Assembly: GCA_037178975.1 (NCBI GenBank)
Contig: JASJZH010000003.1
Span: 6,696,001-6,760,000, forward strand
Length of the DNA: 64,000 nt
Reading direction: 5' to 3'
Source: Oscheius tipulae
Lineage: Eukaryota > Nematoda > Chromadorea > Rhabditida > Rhabditidae
Of this stretch, positions 51,985 through 63,789 are shown in pieces. The notes under the pieces are model-generated. The model ran no database searches, had not been told where the DNA came from, and was given only the letters and a program-made list of their open reading frames with translations. Each line of letters starts with the position of its first letter. Positions within the stretch are counted from its first letter, which is position 1. A program made the position numbers and the translations under genes.

Positions 51985-54477
51985 CTAGACTGACACTGGA
52001 CCTGAACCACTCGGACGAATTGACGATATTGGCGCATCTCGGGCCTAAAAGTTGCTTTATAGAAGGTAAAAAAGAGATTTACCTGATAAAAAAGAATGTA
52101 GGCGGACTCCGAATTACTCTTCTGGACTGCTGCTGTTCCGCTGTCGGTCAGACCGAAGAAATCCTCCATGGATGAGATGTCCATCTTCTGGGAAAATGCT
52201 TGTATTAGAGAAAATGGGTCCCGGTGGCAAATGCGACCACTTTTTTTAAATTCTTTGATCAGGGTTTCACGACCTGTCATCTGGAAGGGAAACCCGGAGT
52301 ATCCATTAAAGAGCTAACCAATTTAGACCCGTCTTTTCGGTCAATTTTGGGTGGGGAAAAGATGTAAGGTGGCTAAAAGAGGTCTCAGCACAAGGTTCAA
52401 ACTAGAAGCGAGTTCAAGAATATGGTAGTTCGGTTTTATTTTAACAACTTAGTTTTTTTTGCGTTGCCACGGATTCCCAAATAGATTTCTGCTTCCTAGT
52501 AACTTGAACTCTCTGTTTCATTTCGTTGTATCCAATGCCTATAGTTCTACCTGTCAAATTTTCAACAGAATTACTACTCTCTGCAAAAATATGAGTTACG
52601 TACGCGGCGTTTTAACGTTCAAGAATTTTGGAATTCAAACCGAACTATAAGTCATGCCATATCTCTGAATGTTGGCCGAAACAAAAGTAAGGAACTTACA
52701 TCAACGATGTCATCATCAAAAAGAAGCCAGCAGTTGGAGCTCTTGACCAGAGTGATGTAATGTCCTCGATTCGGAGTGGCTCCACAATGAACCACTGCCG
52801 CCACCAGCTCGTACAATCTGTCCGTACTACTCGCGTCCTCGCTCTGAATTTAGTCTATTTTGCTGGACACTTCAAAAGACGGACCACATTGAATAGCCGC
52901 AGTTCTAGCGGGAACAGGACACGGTAGGACAGCTTCGTGTATCGGCCCAGCTGGTCTTGGAACTTGAACCGCTTCAAATGGAGCGCCAGCAGTTGAGGAA
53001 GTCGCTTTATTCTCATTCGTTTTTGGGCCTCCTGTTTCGAGGAGCAGATGTCGCAAAAGTATTTCTAAAATCCTCCTATCCAAATGGACCATAAAAAGAA
53101 CCGACCTGATCGCCTTGAAGGGTTTCCGTCTCGCTGAAGACGCGTAAACAATGTGTAATTGACGCATTCTGCTCGACATCGACGGATAGATCGAGAAAAT
53201 CTTCGTCTTTGCTCGAAACCTGGAAAGAAAATGATAAAAAGGCTGTGTTAGACTGGAAGACGTCCTATAGAAGGAAACCTCCGGTCATTCATTCGCAAAA
53301 ACGTTCTACAAACGCATGCGGTCAACAGAGGTCGGAAATAGACCTTGTGGAAGTTTCTCTGCTACACGTATAATCGAAAGGGTTTGGGAGAGCGTCTGGT
53401 CATTATTTTGGCACGAAGCGAGTTCTCGTTTGATTGGCAGATAATCCTACTAGAAGCCGGGCAAATGTGTCAGAAAGAGCTATCTGCTCACCCCGTTGAT
53501 CAATGCGAGCTATTCTGAAGAAGTATTGAGTATTTTTCTTGAGCATAAGTTCATGGGAACCACGTATAGGTCTACAAAATCGTAAAAATGACTTTAGTCA
53601 GAAATAAGGAATAAAAAAACGTTGGAAGCTCATTCTCAAATAGTTTTGTTGGTAGAGAAAACGTATCTTTCGCAACGACTGGTTCGGTGAAAAGGCCAGA
53701 AAGATCCTACCGTATCACAGGCCAGACACCGTGTCTCGTTGGTCAACGTCCCCTGGAAGATGTCCTGTACCCAAGAGGCATCCGGTCGCGAGCTCTGATG
53801 ATGATGGTTGTCTTCTTCTCGTCGATCGTGAGCCGAACTTGCTGTTCCCCGCCTCAATGTCCCGTTTTTCTTCTTTTCCTCGACCGGCGGCGCATTTTTT
53901 TCCGCATTTTTCTCCTCCAGCAGGGTCTCCGAGATCGTATTCAGTAAATAGTTAAGGAATTCGTGAGCATCCTGCTGCATGTAGTTGTCGAAGAGCTCTA
54001 AATGTGGGAAAATGGAAGACTAGGGGAGAGGAACCGACCATTTTCCTTTTTCAATTTGGTGATGAATCTCTTCGGGGCTATCGTTCCTACTCGACGCTTT
54101 TGGGTGGCTATATTGTGGAACAGGTCGGCTAGACAAGTCACTAGGTTGTCTTTTGGCGTATCTAGAACAAATTTAATGAGCGCCTAGTCGAAAAACTCAC
54201 TAGATTTCTTCGCTAACTGCTTGTACTGAAGTATTTTGTCCCGGAACGGCCGGCAAAAGTACAGGGCTTGGAGGACCGAGTTGCAGTAGCACGTATTTCC
54301 GAACTGAAAGCCAATATCTCATTTTAAAAAAAGGCAAAACCACATTGACAAGACCGAAATAGTGCTCGGAGCCGACGAGTTCTCCATTCTTGACGTCCCG
54401 CTCTAGATTATTTTGTGATGTTCCTTGTCCCTGAAACTCTGACAGTAAATATCGATAAGAGAGGCTGAACCGACCAT
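51985..54477 (-). CDS. USP12/USP46-type ubiquitin hydrolase
   Basis: A cysteine deubiquitinase; in animals USP46/USP12 work with WDR48 and WDR20, and the C. elegans orthologue acts on glutamate-receptor levels. Ten exons (54471-54477, 54344-54438, 54201-54303, 54039-54161, 53711-53997, 53106-53219, 52888-53064, 52700-52843, 52083-52187, 51985-52044) give 404 residues. Seen: Cys box [51 protein letters not shown], zinc ligands (CLAC and [11 protein letters not shown]), [37 protein letters not shown], and His box [20 protein letters not shown]. An insert after DAHEF is charged and His-rich. The first coding exon of only 7 bp, after which a 32-bp intron follows, is the weakest part; the true start could be further upstream. 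The last exon replaces the short human tail with 19 residues. Confidence 0.94.
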
Positions 54478-55821
54478 GTTAAGCACATAAATAAGCGCCC
54501 AGTTGAGACCAGAAACGACGTTTCTCTGCCTGAAAGTGGAAATACATAAAATGCTGTGAAAGGCATTGGAGAAGAGTTCGACGAAAGGGCGAAAGGTGTG
54601 TCAGCACGTTCTAAATCGTTTCGGACAAACAATGGCCATCGGAAATGTTATCTTTTCGCTAATTTTACGAGAAAACTGAGAGAAAAGCAAAAGAAATCAA
54701 GAATTTTAATGAGAAACTTTGGTTGCACGAAAAGTGCGTCAGAAGCACGGCATGGCCGAGTGGCCAGTCGACTGGCGTATGCTGAGGGTACACTCTAGCC
54801 TGGAATACACTCTTTGACGAATTATAAACTCTTTTGAGAAGCTGAACCTGGAAAAGCAGGGAAAAGAGGGTAATCAAACAAAACTGAAGGCCTGAACGAG
54901 TTTTAAGGTTAGGAACGAGTCAAAATAGTTTTCTGATCAATGGAAAACATTTCCCAAGGGATAGAGAAATAGTTTATGAATAGAGCATCTCCAAAAATGT
55001 TGAATTGCCAAAAATAACCAAAAATCTGGGTAATTTAGCGCAGTTCAATCTTAAAAAATGACTGGGACAACTGGCCCTGCTCTGTCTGGCCCGACCCAGA
55101 CACTCTGACTTTCATTCCCCTCGCCTTTACCGTTTCATCTCTCCAATAAGGTCTCTTTATACCCTGGGACACCACCATTACGTCGGTTTAATTACCCAAG
55201 GTTGAGGTATTCAAATGCTTCCGACCATTCTCTCCTGTAGTGGTTGACAGAAATTTCGGAACAGCTTTTCCCTCTAATGGGAAAGCTATAAGACTAAGCT
55301 TTGTTCTCTCCTCTCTGCCTGTTTGTCTGTAGGTATCTCTCTACCAGCCTGTTCTTCTTTCAGTTCTTAAAGTATAGACCTACCTTGATGAATGTTTCTA
55401 TGATTGCAAAGACCCTTCCGATCCCCAACGAATGCTAGAATCGATGAAAATGATGACTCGGGCAAATACCTGACCAAGGTCTACCCATTCTTGCATCAGT
55501 TCTGGACACTGTATTCATTCTTGACCTCAGGAGAGATTGATAATTCCATGCAAGAAGAAACTGTTTGCTGCCCTCTGTTAGCGTTTCCATTCTGCTCCTT
55601 GCTATGTTCAGATGCTTAAGAATCTTGTCCCGTCTGCGGTGGTCTCGATTGGAAGCTCCGACTCTGGAAACCAAGAGGATTGCAGCAGTTTTCTTGTCCC
55701 TCCCCCTGATCACTGTCAAAGTCAAGAAGAACTTGATCCCCTCTCTCCAATAAGAGAGGAACAAAATATTCCTCACAAACTGTTTATGTGAGCAGTTGTG
55801 GTCGGCTTGTAGTTGTTATTC
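54478..55821. other. Intergenic region
   Basis: About 1.3 kb with no supported gene. At about 54752-54790 (+) GCATGGCCGAGTGGCCAGTC includes a perfect A-box (TGGCCGAGTGG) as in tRNA-Leu/Ser, but no B-box follows, so it is at most a tRNA fragment. Confidence 0.45.
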
Positions 55822-57592
55822 CTATGTCTTCTTTGGCGCCACTTCGCTCTGGGTGTTGGTGTTCTCCGTCGTCGGCAGCGAGATGTCCTTGTCCTTGCTA
55901 TTGGCTTCCGCTTCGCTAACATCGTTCCTGGCCACGTCGAGGCGGCATCGCTTGACTCCGGGGATCGTCGAGATGGCCCAGAGCTTGACATCGGCCGGCG
56001 GGCGGACCTCCTTCCTAATGTTGTAGAGCATCCGGAAGAGCTTGTTCATCGAGGGCCGATCCTCCTCCTTCAGGACCCAGATCTTGTCCGTCATCTCGAC
56101 GATCGGCTTCGGCGTGTTGCTCGGCATCGCCAGCATTTGGCATTTCCTGATTAGCGTGGCAATCTTCTTCACCGGTTCGCCGGGCCACGGCTTCTCTCCG
56201 GCAAAGATCTCGTAGAGGAGAACTCCGAAGCTCCAGACATCCGTTTTTGCCGAATACTTGGCTGGCCGCTTGAGCGATTCCGGAGCCATCCAACGGACCG
56301 GAATCTGTGCGTTGGCGTCGGGCTCCTCATCCGCTCCGCTCTTGTCTAGCTCGTTCAGAGACAGTCCAAAATCCCCAATTTTGATGACGCCGTCTGCGGA
56401 GATGAGACAGTTTCGAGCGGCTAAACAGCTTAAATGACCTCAAAAAAGTTTGAAAGACTCACCCAAGTCACGATGAACGCAGCTCTTCTCGTGGAGGTAG
56501 CGCATCCCTTTGGCGGCTTCCAGCGCGTAGACGACCCTCTCGCCCGGTTCGATCTTGTCTCCCGGATTCTTCTTTAGATGGGTTTCCAGGTTCCCGCCGG
56601 CGCAGTACTCCATAACGATGAGGATGGGCGGTCTGGCAAGGGCGACTCCGTGCAACTGAACGATGAAGTCGTCGACATAGATGGACATTCTTTCGGCCTC
56701 GCCAATCATTGCCTTGCGGGCCTCCTTGCTCTCATCGCTCGTCTCCGTCAGCTTTCCCTCGTGGCAGACCTTGATGGCCACGTCGTAGGTCGTTCCGGCC
56801 GTCCTCTTGTACTTGCCACGGTCTGGAAATGGGCACTAATGGAGATAGTTGACAGAGTAGACAATGACAGTAAACAGTAGAGTATATATGGTAAACAAGA
56901 GACAGTAAGAAAACATGAATAGAGGACAGGTAAAGCAGACAGAAGACACTGGCCCTACAGAACAGAGACACGAATAGTCTGGTAAAACACTACCGACATA
57001 GTGGGTAGGGTCACTCAATAGAGTAGACAAAGACTGCGTTGACAACGACAGTGGACAGTCATGGAGAAAGAACTGAAAAAGACTCACAGACGTTGCAGAA
57101 GTTTCCACGTCCAATGAGGTCCGAGGTCTTGTAATCGACGAGATCGTGCGTGATCTGCCATTTGGGACGAGGGACAGGGTGCTTCAGATAGCCTTTTCCC
57201 GGTGTCTTGTGCTCCTTGTAGTAGTCAACGAGCTGGACGACCGTGTTGAAGCCGACAAAACCACGATTCTCCTGCCTCTTGGTCACGTCGCCGCTCGACT
57301 TCTTCTTCTTAAGTCCTCTTCCGCCTCCGGACATCAGCATGAACTTCCACTTCTCTTTCTCGTGGACCAGCGTCAGATGTATGATTTCCTTCTTGTCGTT
57401 CATCGTGGAGATGACAATATCGCCGAATCCCTTTCCATTGGAGTCGGTGACGCGGACGAGGAAGTGGTTGGGCTCCTTCAGAAGGTGCTGGATGTCCTTT
57501 CTCGGTCGGTAGCCGTGGAAGTAATCCTTCTTCTCCAGATCGTTGTCAACAGTAGCGACAGCCGTCTTCTCTTTTGCGTTCTCGGCAGCCAT
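55822..57592 (-). CDS. SH2-domain non-receptor tyrosine kinase, Fes/Fer-like short form
   Basis: Cytoplasmic tyrosine kinase. Three exons (57088-57592, 56463-56822, 55822-56420) give 487 residues. SH2 domain at about 24-125: YFHGYRPRKDIQHLL, the phosphotyrosine-binding FLVRVTDSNGKG, and FNTVVQLVDYYKEH. Between them is a lysine-rich loop GLKKKKSSGD. Kinase domain: LIGRGNFCNVYRGKYK, lysine in VAIKVCHEG, LIVMEYCAGGNLETHL, HRDLAARNCLI (formed across the exon 2-3 junction), IGDFGLSLN, VPVRWMAPESL-like IPVRWMAPESLKRP and DVWSFGVLLYEIF. There is no F-BAR domain. Short SH2-kinases of this type are greatly expanded in nematodes, many in sperm (spe-8 group). The C-terminal tail is acidic and Thr/Ser-rich. 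Its start codon lies 23 bp from that of a divergent plus-strand gene. Confidence 0.94.
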
Positions 57593-57615
57593 CTCCTAGT
57601 GTGTCGAGTTTTCCA

Positions 57616-58057
57616 ATGACTCGAGTCAAAATTATTGTTTTACGGTAATTGTCCAATAAGGAAACTTGTTTTTGAATTCAAAACTGTTAATTTTCCAAAC
57701 TTGCCAAGCAAACAATTAATCAGCTTGGAGCACCTGCAGAAGACGCTCGTAGTGAAGCCGAGCAGCAACCGTCTGATGGAGAGGAAGGAGGAGCCGAAGC
57801 CAATCGTCTCCAATGTGGCCACCGAACTACCGACTCTGGCCTCATCAATGCAGCCGAAAGCTGGGGATATCGTGATGCGCCATACGCTCCGTGACGGCGG
57901 CCGTCTGACGAGACTCACAAGAGGTCATGAGATTCTCTACCACCTGAAGGTGCCCGACGGGAAACAGATCTACCTCGAGAAGAAGCCAAACAGCCTGGGA
58001 CTGCTCATCACCGACAAGAGGGGCAATCTCGTAATGACGATGGGCTGTGATCGCTAG
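57616..58057 (+). CDS. Unidentified 120-residue protein
   Basis: Not recognised. Two exons, 57616-57644 and 57724-58057, joined in frame (donor ACG|GTAATT, acceptor TTAATCAG), give 120 residues starting MTRVKIIVLRLEHLQKTL. If exon 1 is wrong, an internal ATG at 57775 (MERKEEPKPI) would give about 94 residues. The C-terminal 60 residues look like a compact beta-rich domain (GDIVMRHTLRDGGRLTRLTR; HEILYHLKVPDGKQIYLEKK; SLGLLITDKRGNLVMTMG). There is no signal peptide or membrane segment. The start codon is only 23 bp from the start of the SH2 kinase on the other strand, so the two must share a very small or overlapping promoter or 5'UTR. Confidence 0.65.
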
Positions 58058-58538
58058 AAGAACACTTCAATAAACCTTTTCTGGGACATTTTCATCGGCT
58101 TTTTAGACAATTTCAAACAGCCGCCTTTGTTGATCCCCGTCACGAACTGGCGCGCTGTTTACAAACCTGGATCACTGTAAGTTTTACTTTTTCGTCTAAA
58201 TCCTAAAATTCTCTTTTTCCTTTTTTTCTGCCTAATATGCCTTTTTGTCGCCAGAAATAGACAAATGCCTGGAAATAAGCAAGAGTTTCAAAAATTAGAG
58301 GAAATTGCTCTGGAAAAGAGAAGTATCACTTATTTTTGCAGACGGATCGTTCCGATCAGTAGTTTGACTCCTGTAGTCCTGCTTTCCGTCTGATTTTGCT
58401 GTTTCTGGTCGAAAAGAACCCTATTTCAATGAGCAAGGTACTCGTGGTTATTGACCAACAACTGACTTTCATTACAATTCCCCCATTTTCAGAGCTCCGA
58501 GTTTCGTCAAGAGACGGCATTTGCCCTAATAACTCGTG

Positions 58539-59547
58539 ATGGATCCACTTCAACCACCTAGTGATGGTGAGATTGCTTTTCCTTTCACTTGTTCAACTAA
58601 TTTTCTCAGAAAAAGTGTTGACCACCCTAACCCCCATCATGCCCTGTCCGCTTGCGGCGGCTTCCAGCATGCGAGGATATAGCTACACCGCGCCACAGAT
58701 GCAAATGCACATGCCGATTATGTATCCCTACCTTCAGAGTATGTTTGTTTGATTTTGCTCGAGCAGAATTGGTTCAGCCCAGCTTCATCAGCAGCTGAAG
58801 TTCAAGCCGGTTCGTCGTGAACGTGTGGTATTCTCTCGTAACCAATATGCTATCCTGGAGGCTGCCTACAGCACGAATCACTATCCGGACGTCATGACTC
58901 GCGACGGTATCGCTGACCAGATCGGTGTGCAGAGGGATAGAGTCCACGTTAGTTCTTTTAGCTGCCTGTAATTGTTCAATTTTCAGTGCTGGTTCAGGAA
59001 TCGTCGTAGCAGACAACGTCAGGCTGAGAAAGATCAGGCAAGGAGGGAGGCTGCCATAAAGGAAGAATTACTGGAGCCACAGCTGCGTGAATATCCTGTG
59101 ACCCCGATTGCCACAGCCACCACTGGAAAGGAACAGCCTACCCACGGCTACTCAATTTCTAACATGGTTCCCTCCTCCTACTCGTATTTCAACAACCAGC
59201 TAATTTAGAACACTTATTTGGGCGAAGGTGTCAATCTCTACCATCCGTACAACAACGCGGCCGCCTCCAATTCCTACCTGGAGAATTTTTACCAAGCCTG
59301 GCTGACTCCGCGTAATACAGTCCAAAGATTGATCCCTGTGACGGAGCTTGTGAAGACCGTTGCTCCACCGACTGGCATCGTGAAGCAGGAGGCTTTATCT
59401 CAACTAATCGTTAGTTCCTTTTCTGTGCTGAATTGAATCATTTAGGACCCCGCAACGGAAGAAGCCATTGCCGTCGCCTCGATTACTCAACAGGACGAGC
59501 CGGAGCCGTCTTCGCCGAAGACCTCTTCATCTTCATCATACTTTTAG
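58539..59547 (+). CDS. Divergent Otx/paired-like homeodomain transcription factor
   Basis: Six exons (58539-58566, 58610-58738, 58778-58947, 58987-59166, 59209-59409, 59446-59547) give 269 residues. The homeodomain (about 60-118) reads RRERVVFSRNQYAILEAAYS, then NHYPDVMTRDGIADQI, then RVHCWFRNRRSRQRQ. The RRER..F...Q...LEA.(Y/F)....YPD pattern is that of Otx/ceh-36-like and other paired-like proteins. Invariant W48, F49, N51 and R53 are present. Position 50, lysine in Otx and glutamine in most others, is arginine, and position 47 is cysteine. The N-terminus is Met/Tyr/Pro-rich; the C-terminus is acidic and serine-rich, as in activators. The 42-bp intron 59167-59208 removes an in-frame TAG; without splicing the protein ends at 194 residues. 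A transcription factor is certain; the clade is not. Confidence 0.85.
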
Positions 59548-59648
59548 GCTAAGCCTCATTTTATACCCACCTCAGGGATCAAGATATATTATGTGTACTG
59601 TTTTTCTGTTTAAAATTAAATGAATGTTTTATACTTTTTTGACTTGTA

Positions 59649-62371
59649 TCACGGTGAGAAGTAGTGGTTTCCTGTTGCGAATCTGCCTTCAGGTGCCTCA
59701 CAATTCTCATCGGACGGGCCCAGCTTAGGATCAGCCGCCTGGATGAAATATCCGACTCCGGAGCGGAAGAAGGAGTAGTCAGCTCGACTGGCAATACATT
59801 CAACACTTCTGAAACAAATAGTGTCCCCTCTAGAAATAATCGGGACCTCTTCAATCGACTGAAGCAGACGTGTGGGGTGAGACATCTGGACACCTTCATT
59901 CCCCAATGCTCCTCGTTGATAGCGCTCATGCATCTGTCAAAGTCCTAAACTTTCTCATTTTTTTCTCGAAAATTTTTTTAGAACCTCAAAACTTTCCGTG
60001 GAAGATTTGTTTAGGGGAACATTCCGGAAGGAGCTGAAGTCTTCCAGCCGCATTTTCCATTCTTTGTTGAGGAGAGATGCAAGAGAAGTCATGTCAATGG
60101 AGGCAGGAGACCCGACGGAGTTGTGAGAGTGTCGGAGATGGTAGAAATGAGCCTGTTCCATCCATTACTCAAGGTCAACTAGAACTTACTCTGGTGCAAG
60201 GAACACGCGTCTGAACGTAGCCGAATCGGTGAATGCCAGTCTCATGCATGTTGACAGAATCCACTCGACTCGCATTGACTACGACCCTGGTCTTCATTCT
60301 CCAGACATTGCAGTTCTGTTTCGTTTTAGAATTGAGGAGGAAATCAAAGTTGAATGTGTCCAGGGTCATGATGTCCTGGAAGAACAGTGAGTGATTACCT
60401 ATAGCCAGATAGGATATATGTTTTTCCTAATGGTCGATCGGTTAGCGCGCTTGCTTACAAATAAAATGGTCGCTGGTTCAAGCCCCGAGAAAGTGTTTGA
60501 CTTTTCTCTTTTGCTAAAAGAGTGAAACTGATAGAAAACTTGCTCTTGGAGGAGGAAGAGCAAACTGGGTGTCGCGATGTTCGAAGAGAAGTGAACCGGC
60601 TTGAGGATGTTCTTCGAAGAGACTCTACAAATATTTTATCTTTTGGTGACTATACCCATTCAGTTTACCTTGATAATGTCCAGATTCATTGATGGCTTTA
60701 CTGTCAACGGGTCTGTTGGAAGAAGCATATCGTCAATATCGGTAAAGACGACCAGATCAGCCCAAGGCTTGACCAAGAAGAGGCAATTCACGTGAGATTC
60801 TTCAATACCTAAATGCAAAACTCTTTTGCTTTTCAAAAAGCTGTCTAACCTCTACTGAGAACCAATCCGTTGGGGTTTGTGTCGGAAAGAGTCGGCCACT
60901 TTGGCCATTGTCGAATTATTACCAGACCTAGAAGGATCATATTGTACAATACTTTTTTTTTTGAAACATAAATTGAAGTTTCAGTTTTACGCTGTTTTAC
61001 AAAATTGTAGCCCGATTCAAAAGATACTACTTTTTGAACATCCTAAAACCGAATAGTCGATCGTTAGCGCTCAAAACATCGATTATCCCAGTAGGGCGCG
61101 CCCAGTCCTGAAGTTTTCGGCCCGCGCCGCACAAAACTAAATCGTTGTGACCGGGCTCTCGGACCATCAGATCTATTTCATTGTCTTTTTCGCACCCAGA
61201 GCATCAAAATGACACCGAACATGCAATGAAAATATGGGACTTGCACAATTTTCTAACTGTGTTTCCTCTCACCTCTCTTCTCGTACTCCTGAAGAATCTT
61301 GTAGGTTGACGTCGAAGCCGACTGTATTGGAACCACAATCTTTGTGGCTCCCAGCGCAAGCCAGGTCTCAATTCCGGCCAACATAATCTCCCAATCCGTG
61401 TAAATGTACATAGGGGCCACACAGACAACCAAATCATGACGAGGTTCCCTACGTTTCAATGAATGTGCCTTCAGAAAACTTACTTCAAAGCTGGCTCTGG
61501 CTGAATGATCATAGAATCCTCGACGAAAGGTGTGGCAGAGATTCGGAACTCTTTGAAAGCATGGACTTCGATCTCACATTCGGCGATGTGCCCGGCCCAG
61601 GAACAGACATCACTGGCGGCTCGTTTGCCACGATGGATTCGTTGCACAGTGGCGTGGGATACTGAAAAAGTAGCATCAAAACACGGCTCGAAATATAATG
61701 ATTCCGGTTCAGGCCTCTTTATGTCAATGATTTCCAACAAACTCCAGCTGTGATAATGAGTAAGAATAAGAGACTTCGGGTTCGATAACGAGATAGACTT
61801 CGGGAGACGCCATTAGGCTCAGTTGATGCAAAGTTACGCCGGTGCTCTCAAGACTACCGTCTACCTCTTACTTTCAGTCCGAAAAATAGGAGAAAAGAGC
61901 TGCAGTCTGTGTCTTTTTACGATAAGCAGCCATGATACGTTGACCCAAAGGATCTAAAAAGATTCTACCTAGATAGTGATTGTCTGGCTGTTTCGAGAAG
62001 CAGTACAGTGGATGTTCCATTCGTCCATCCCCCAAAAAATGAATAACAGCATATCGTCCCTCCACATTCTGTTCATGTTTTGGTCTGACGAATGTTCCCA
62101 GAATGATCTGTCTGGTTCCTAAAGGAAGATCACTTTGGAAAGCATTGGTACTAACCAATGTCCTTGTCAATGAACGTATCTCCAATATTTTTCAATTGCC
62201 ACATATTGATGGTTCGCTGGTACCAGGCCAGGCCTGTCAAAATGGCTAAGACTATCAAGGCTAGGCGGAGAGTCTGAAATGAATTGAGTAGATAGTGTCA
62301 CCGTCACTGTTACTCACCCATTCCGCCACGGAAGGACAGTATCTTCTGATCGCGAGTCGAGTCTGTGCCAT
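59649..62371 (-). CDS. DUF23/GT92-family glycosyltransferase, type II membrane protein
   Basis: GT92 enzymes include the C. elegans galactosyltransferase GALT-1 acting on N-glycan core fucose. Exons: 62318-62371, 62156-62273, 62118 down to about 61890, 61484-61747, 61273-61448, 60850-60927, 60669-60808, 60529-60624, 60190-60375, 59985-60152, 59894-59944, 59649-59858. The join between exons 3 and 4 could not be put in phase; a missed small exon is likely. Seen: an N-terminal anchor LRLALIVLAILTGLAWYQR, then HDLVVCVAPMYIYTDWEIML, ALGATKIVVPIQSAS, IIRQWPKWP, the acidic metal-binding-like motif VVFTDIDDMLLP, FNFDFLLNSKTK and MHETGIHRFGY. This order is characteristic of DUF23. Exon 1 lies within the last exon of the next upstream gene in another frame. 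Confidence 0.88.
60430..60505 (+). repeat. tRNA-like element in GT92 intron
   Basis: In intron 60376-60528, antisense to the gene. A-box-like TGGTCGATCGGTTAGCGC and B-box GGTTCAAGCCCC lie about 45 bp apart, with T-runs downstream. Stems do not close cleanly, so a tRNA-derived repeat or pseudogene is preferred. Confidence 0.5.
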
Positions 62372-63789
62372 ATGGAACCAGACTTTGCGCATGCTCCAGC
62401 GCATATTCTGATTTCAAGGAAAAAAAATGGAACAGTTGTTGCTGGGAAAGACGGCTGACACGTTGATTGACCGGGAAAGGGAGAGCTTGTAGATCCGATA
62501 GATAGCACATGATCCGATCGCCAGACTGACTCTAAGCAAGGGAAGCGGCGGGACTTTATTAGAATGCGTTTTTTTCTGATCATACGAACGTTTTCAATTC
62601 CGTAATTATACAGTTTCTCGACGATAAGGCCAACTAATCCTCCGTCAAGAGATGCCAGTGACCCGAATTCTGAATCCGATTACAAAAGGAGAAAGGGATG
62701 GGAAGTGTCTAGGAGTTAGTGGGCTAACTTTTGTTCTCATCTATCATGTCTGCACGGAATACTAACCTTGGCACGGCAGTCTCGGTGGTCAATTGGCGCA
62801 GCATATCTGGGGGCCCAAGATTCCGTTTCTGGCAAAGATTTCAGGACATGCTTGATATCATTTTGAAAATTTAAACGTGGAAAAAATGAGAAAAGAACTT
62901 TCAGGGGCAGCGCCCCTGGTCTGAACGAACTAATATTTTGGTACGGTGCCCAAAAGTTCAGATCAGAGCGCGCCCGAGTCAGCTGCTGTGATTGTTGTTT
63001 TGAGCCCTATAGTCCGATTTCCTACTATTGAGATGTTCAGATAAGTTATAGATATTGATCAGAGCTACAACTTCGGATAACATACCACAGTCCGAACATC
63101 GAAGCTCCTATGAGCCTCGTCCCTCATAGCAAATTTATCCGTTTGAACAGAAACCCTATCGTAAATGGACAAAGAAGGGCAAGAAAACTGAAAATGGACC
63201 AATTCCCCATAATCATCTCTACCTCCCGCATTTGCATCCAGCAACATGCAAATGTGGTCGTAGTCCGGTCCGCGTGTTGTGTGTTCCCTCTCTCTCCCTC
63301 TCAACCCTGTACATACATATCGTTGTGTCCCATCCCTTCCGGTATTCGTGCCTCGCGTGCCCTTCTGTCACACTTTCCCTTCTTTTTCTGTCCTGAATCT
63401 CTTGTAAACAGAGTACATTCAGCAGTCAAATCCTCATTTCTATGCCAATCGGCTTACGGTCCAATACCAGCACACGCAACTGTCTCTCATCCTTTTTTCA
63501 GCGACCCATCGAACCAGAATTGTTTCTCTCTCCGGGATGGCCAACAAGGGCCATCAGCGTGTTCATCACGTCTCGGACACCGTGAGTCATTCTTGTCATT
63601 AGTCACGAAGAGGGCCCCATCGCCTGCTATTGACAGCTGTATATAGTGTTTTATTTCTTTAGAAAAATGGCCACTTTTGGCAGAAAAACTGTGACGCTGC
63701 CACTCGAGTGTCTCTTGAACACAGTCCATTAGGCGATCATCTGTTCCGAAAGTTTGCCATCGATTTTGGTTGGTTATTGCGGCGCCCAT
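62310..63789 (-). CDS. Unidentified 299-residue protein
   Basis: Not recognised. Five exons with canonical GT-AG sites and fully matching phases (63506-63789, 63086-63299, 62729-62828, 62590-62669, 62310-62531) give 299 residues. The start MGAAITNQ has Gly2, allowing myristoylation. Segments: KHYIQLSIAGDGALFVTND, GPDYDHICMLLDANAGGRDD, YGELVHFQFSCPSLSIYDRV, GPPDMLRQLTTETAVPRLVF, FGSLASLDGGLVGLIVEKLY, SGDRIMCYLSDLQALPFPVN and LFHFFSLKSEYALEHAQSLV. There is no signal peptide or strong membrane helix; it looks like a soluble globular protein. Because five independent junctions agree, the gene is probably real. Its last exon covers the GT92 start region, and a donor inside it (62317) could give a different C-terminus. 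Confidence 0.65.

Noticed and set aside
54752-54790. tRNA-Leu/Ser gene
   Set aside because: A perfect A-box is present but there is no B-box or closing acceptor stem.
55796-56154. Plus-strand ORFs at 55796-56026 and 55813-56154
   Set aside because: Antisense to the kinase-domain exon of the SH2 kinase.
63110-63646. 178-aa plus-strand ORF
   Set aside because: Antisense to exons 1 and 2 of the five-exon minus gene; Ser/Cys/Pro-rich composition typical of a shadow frame.
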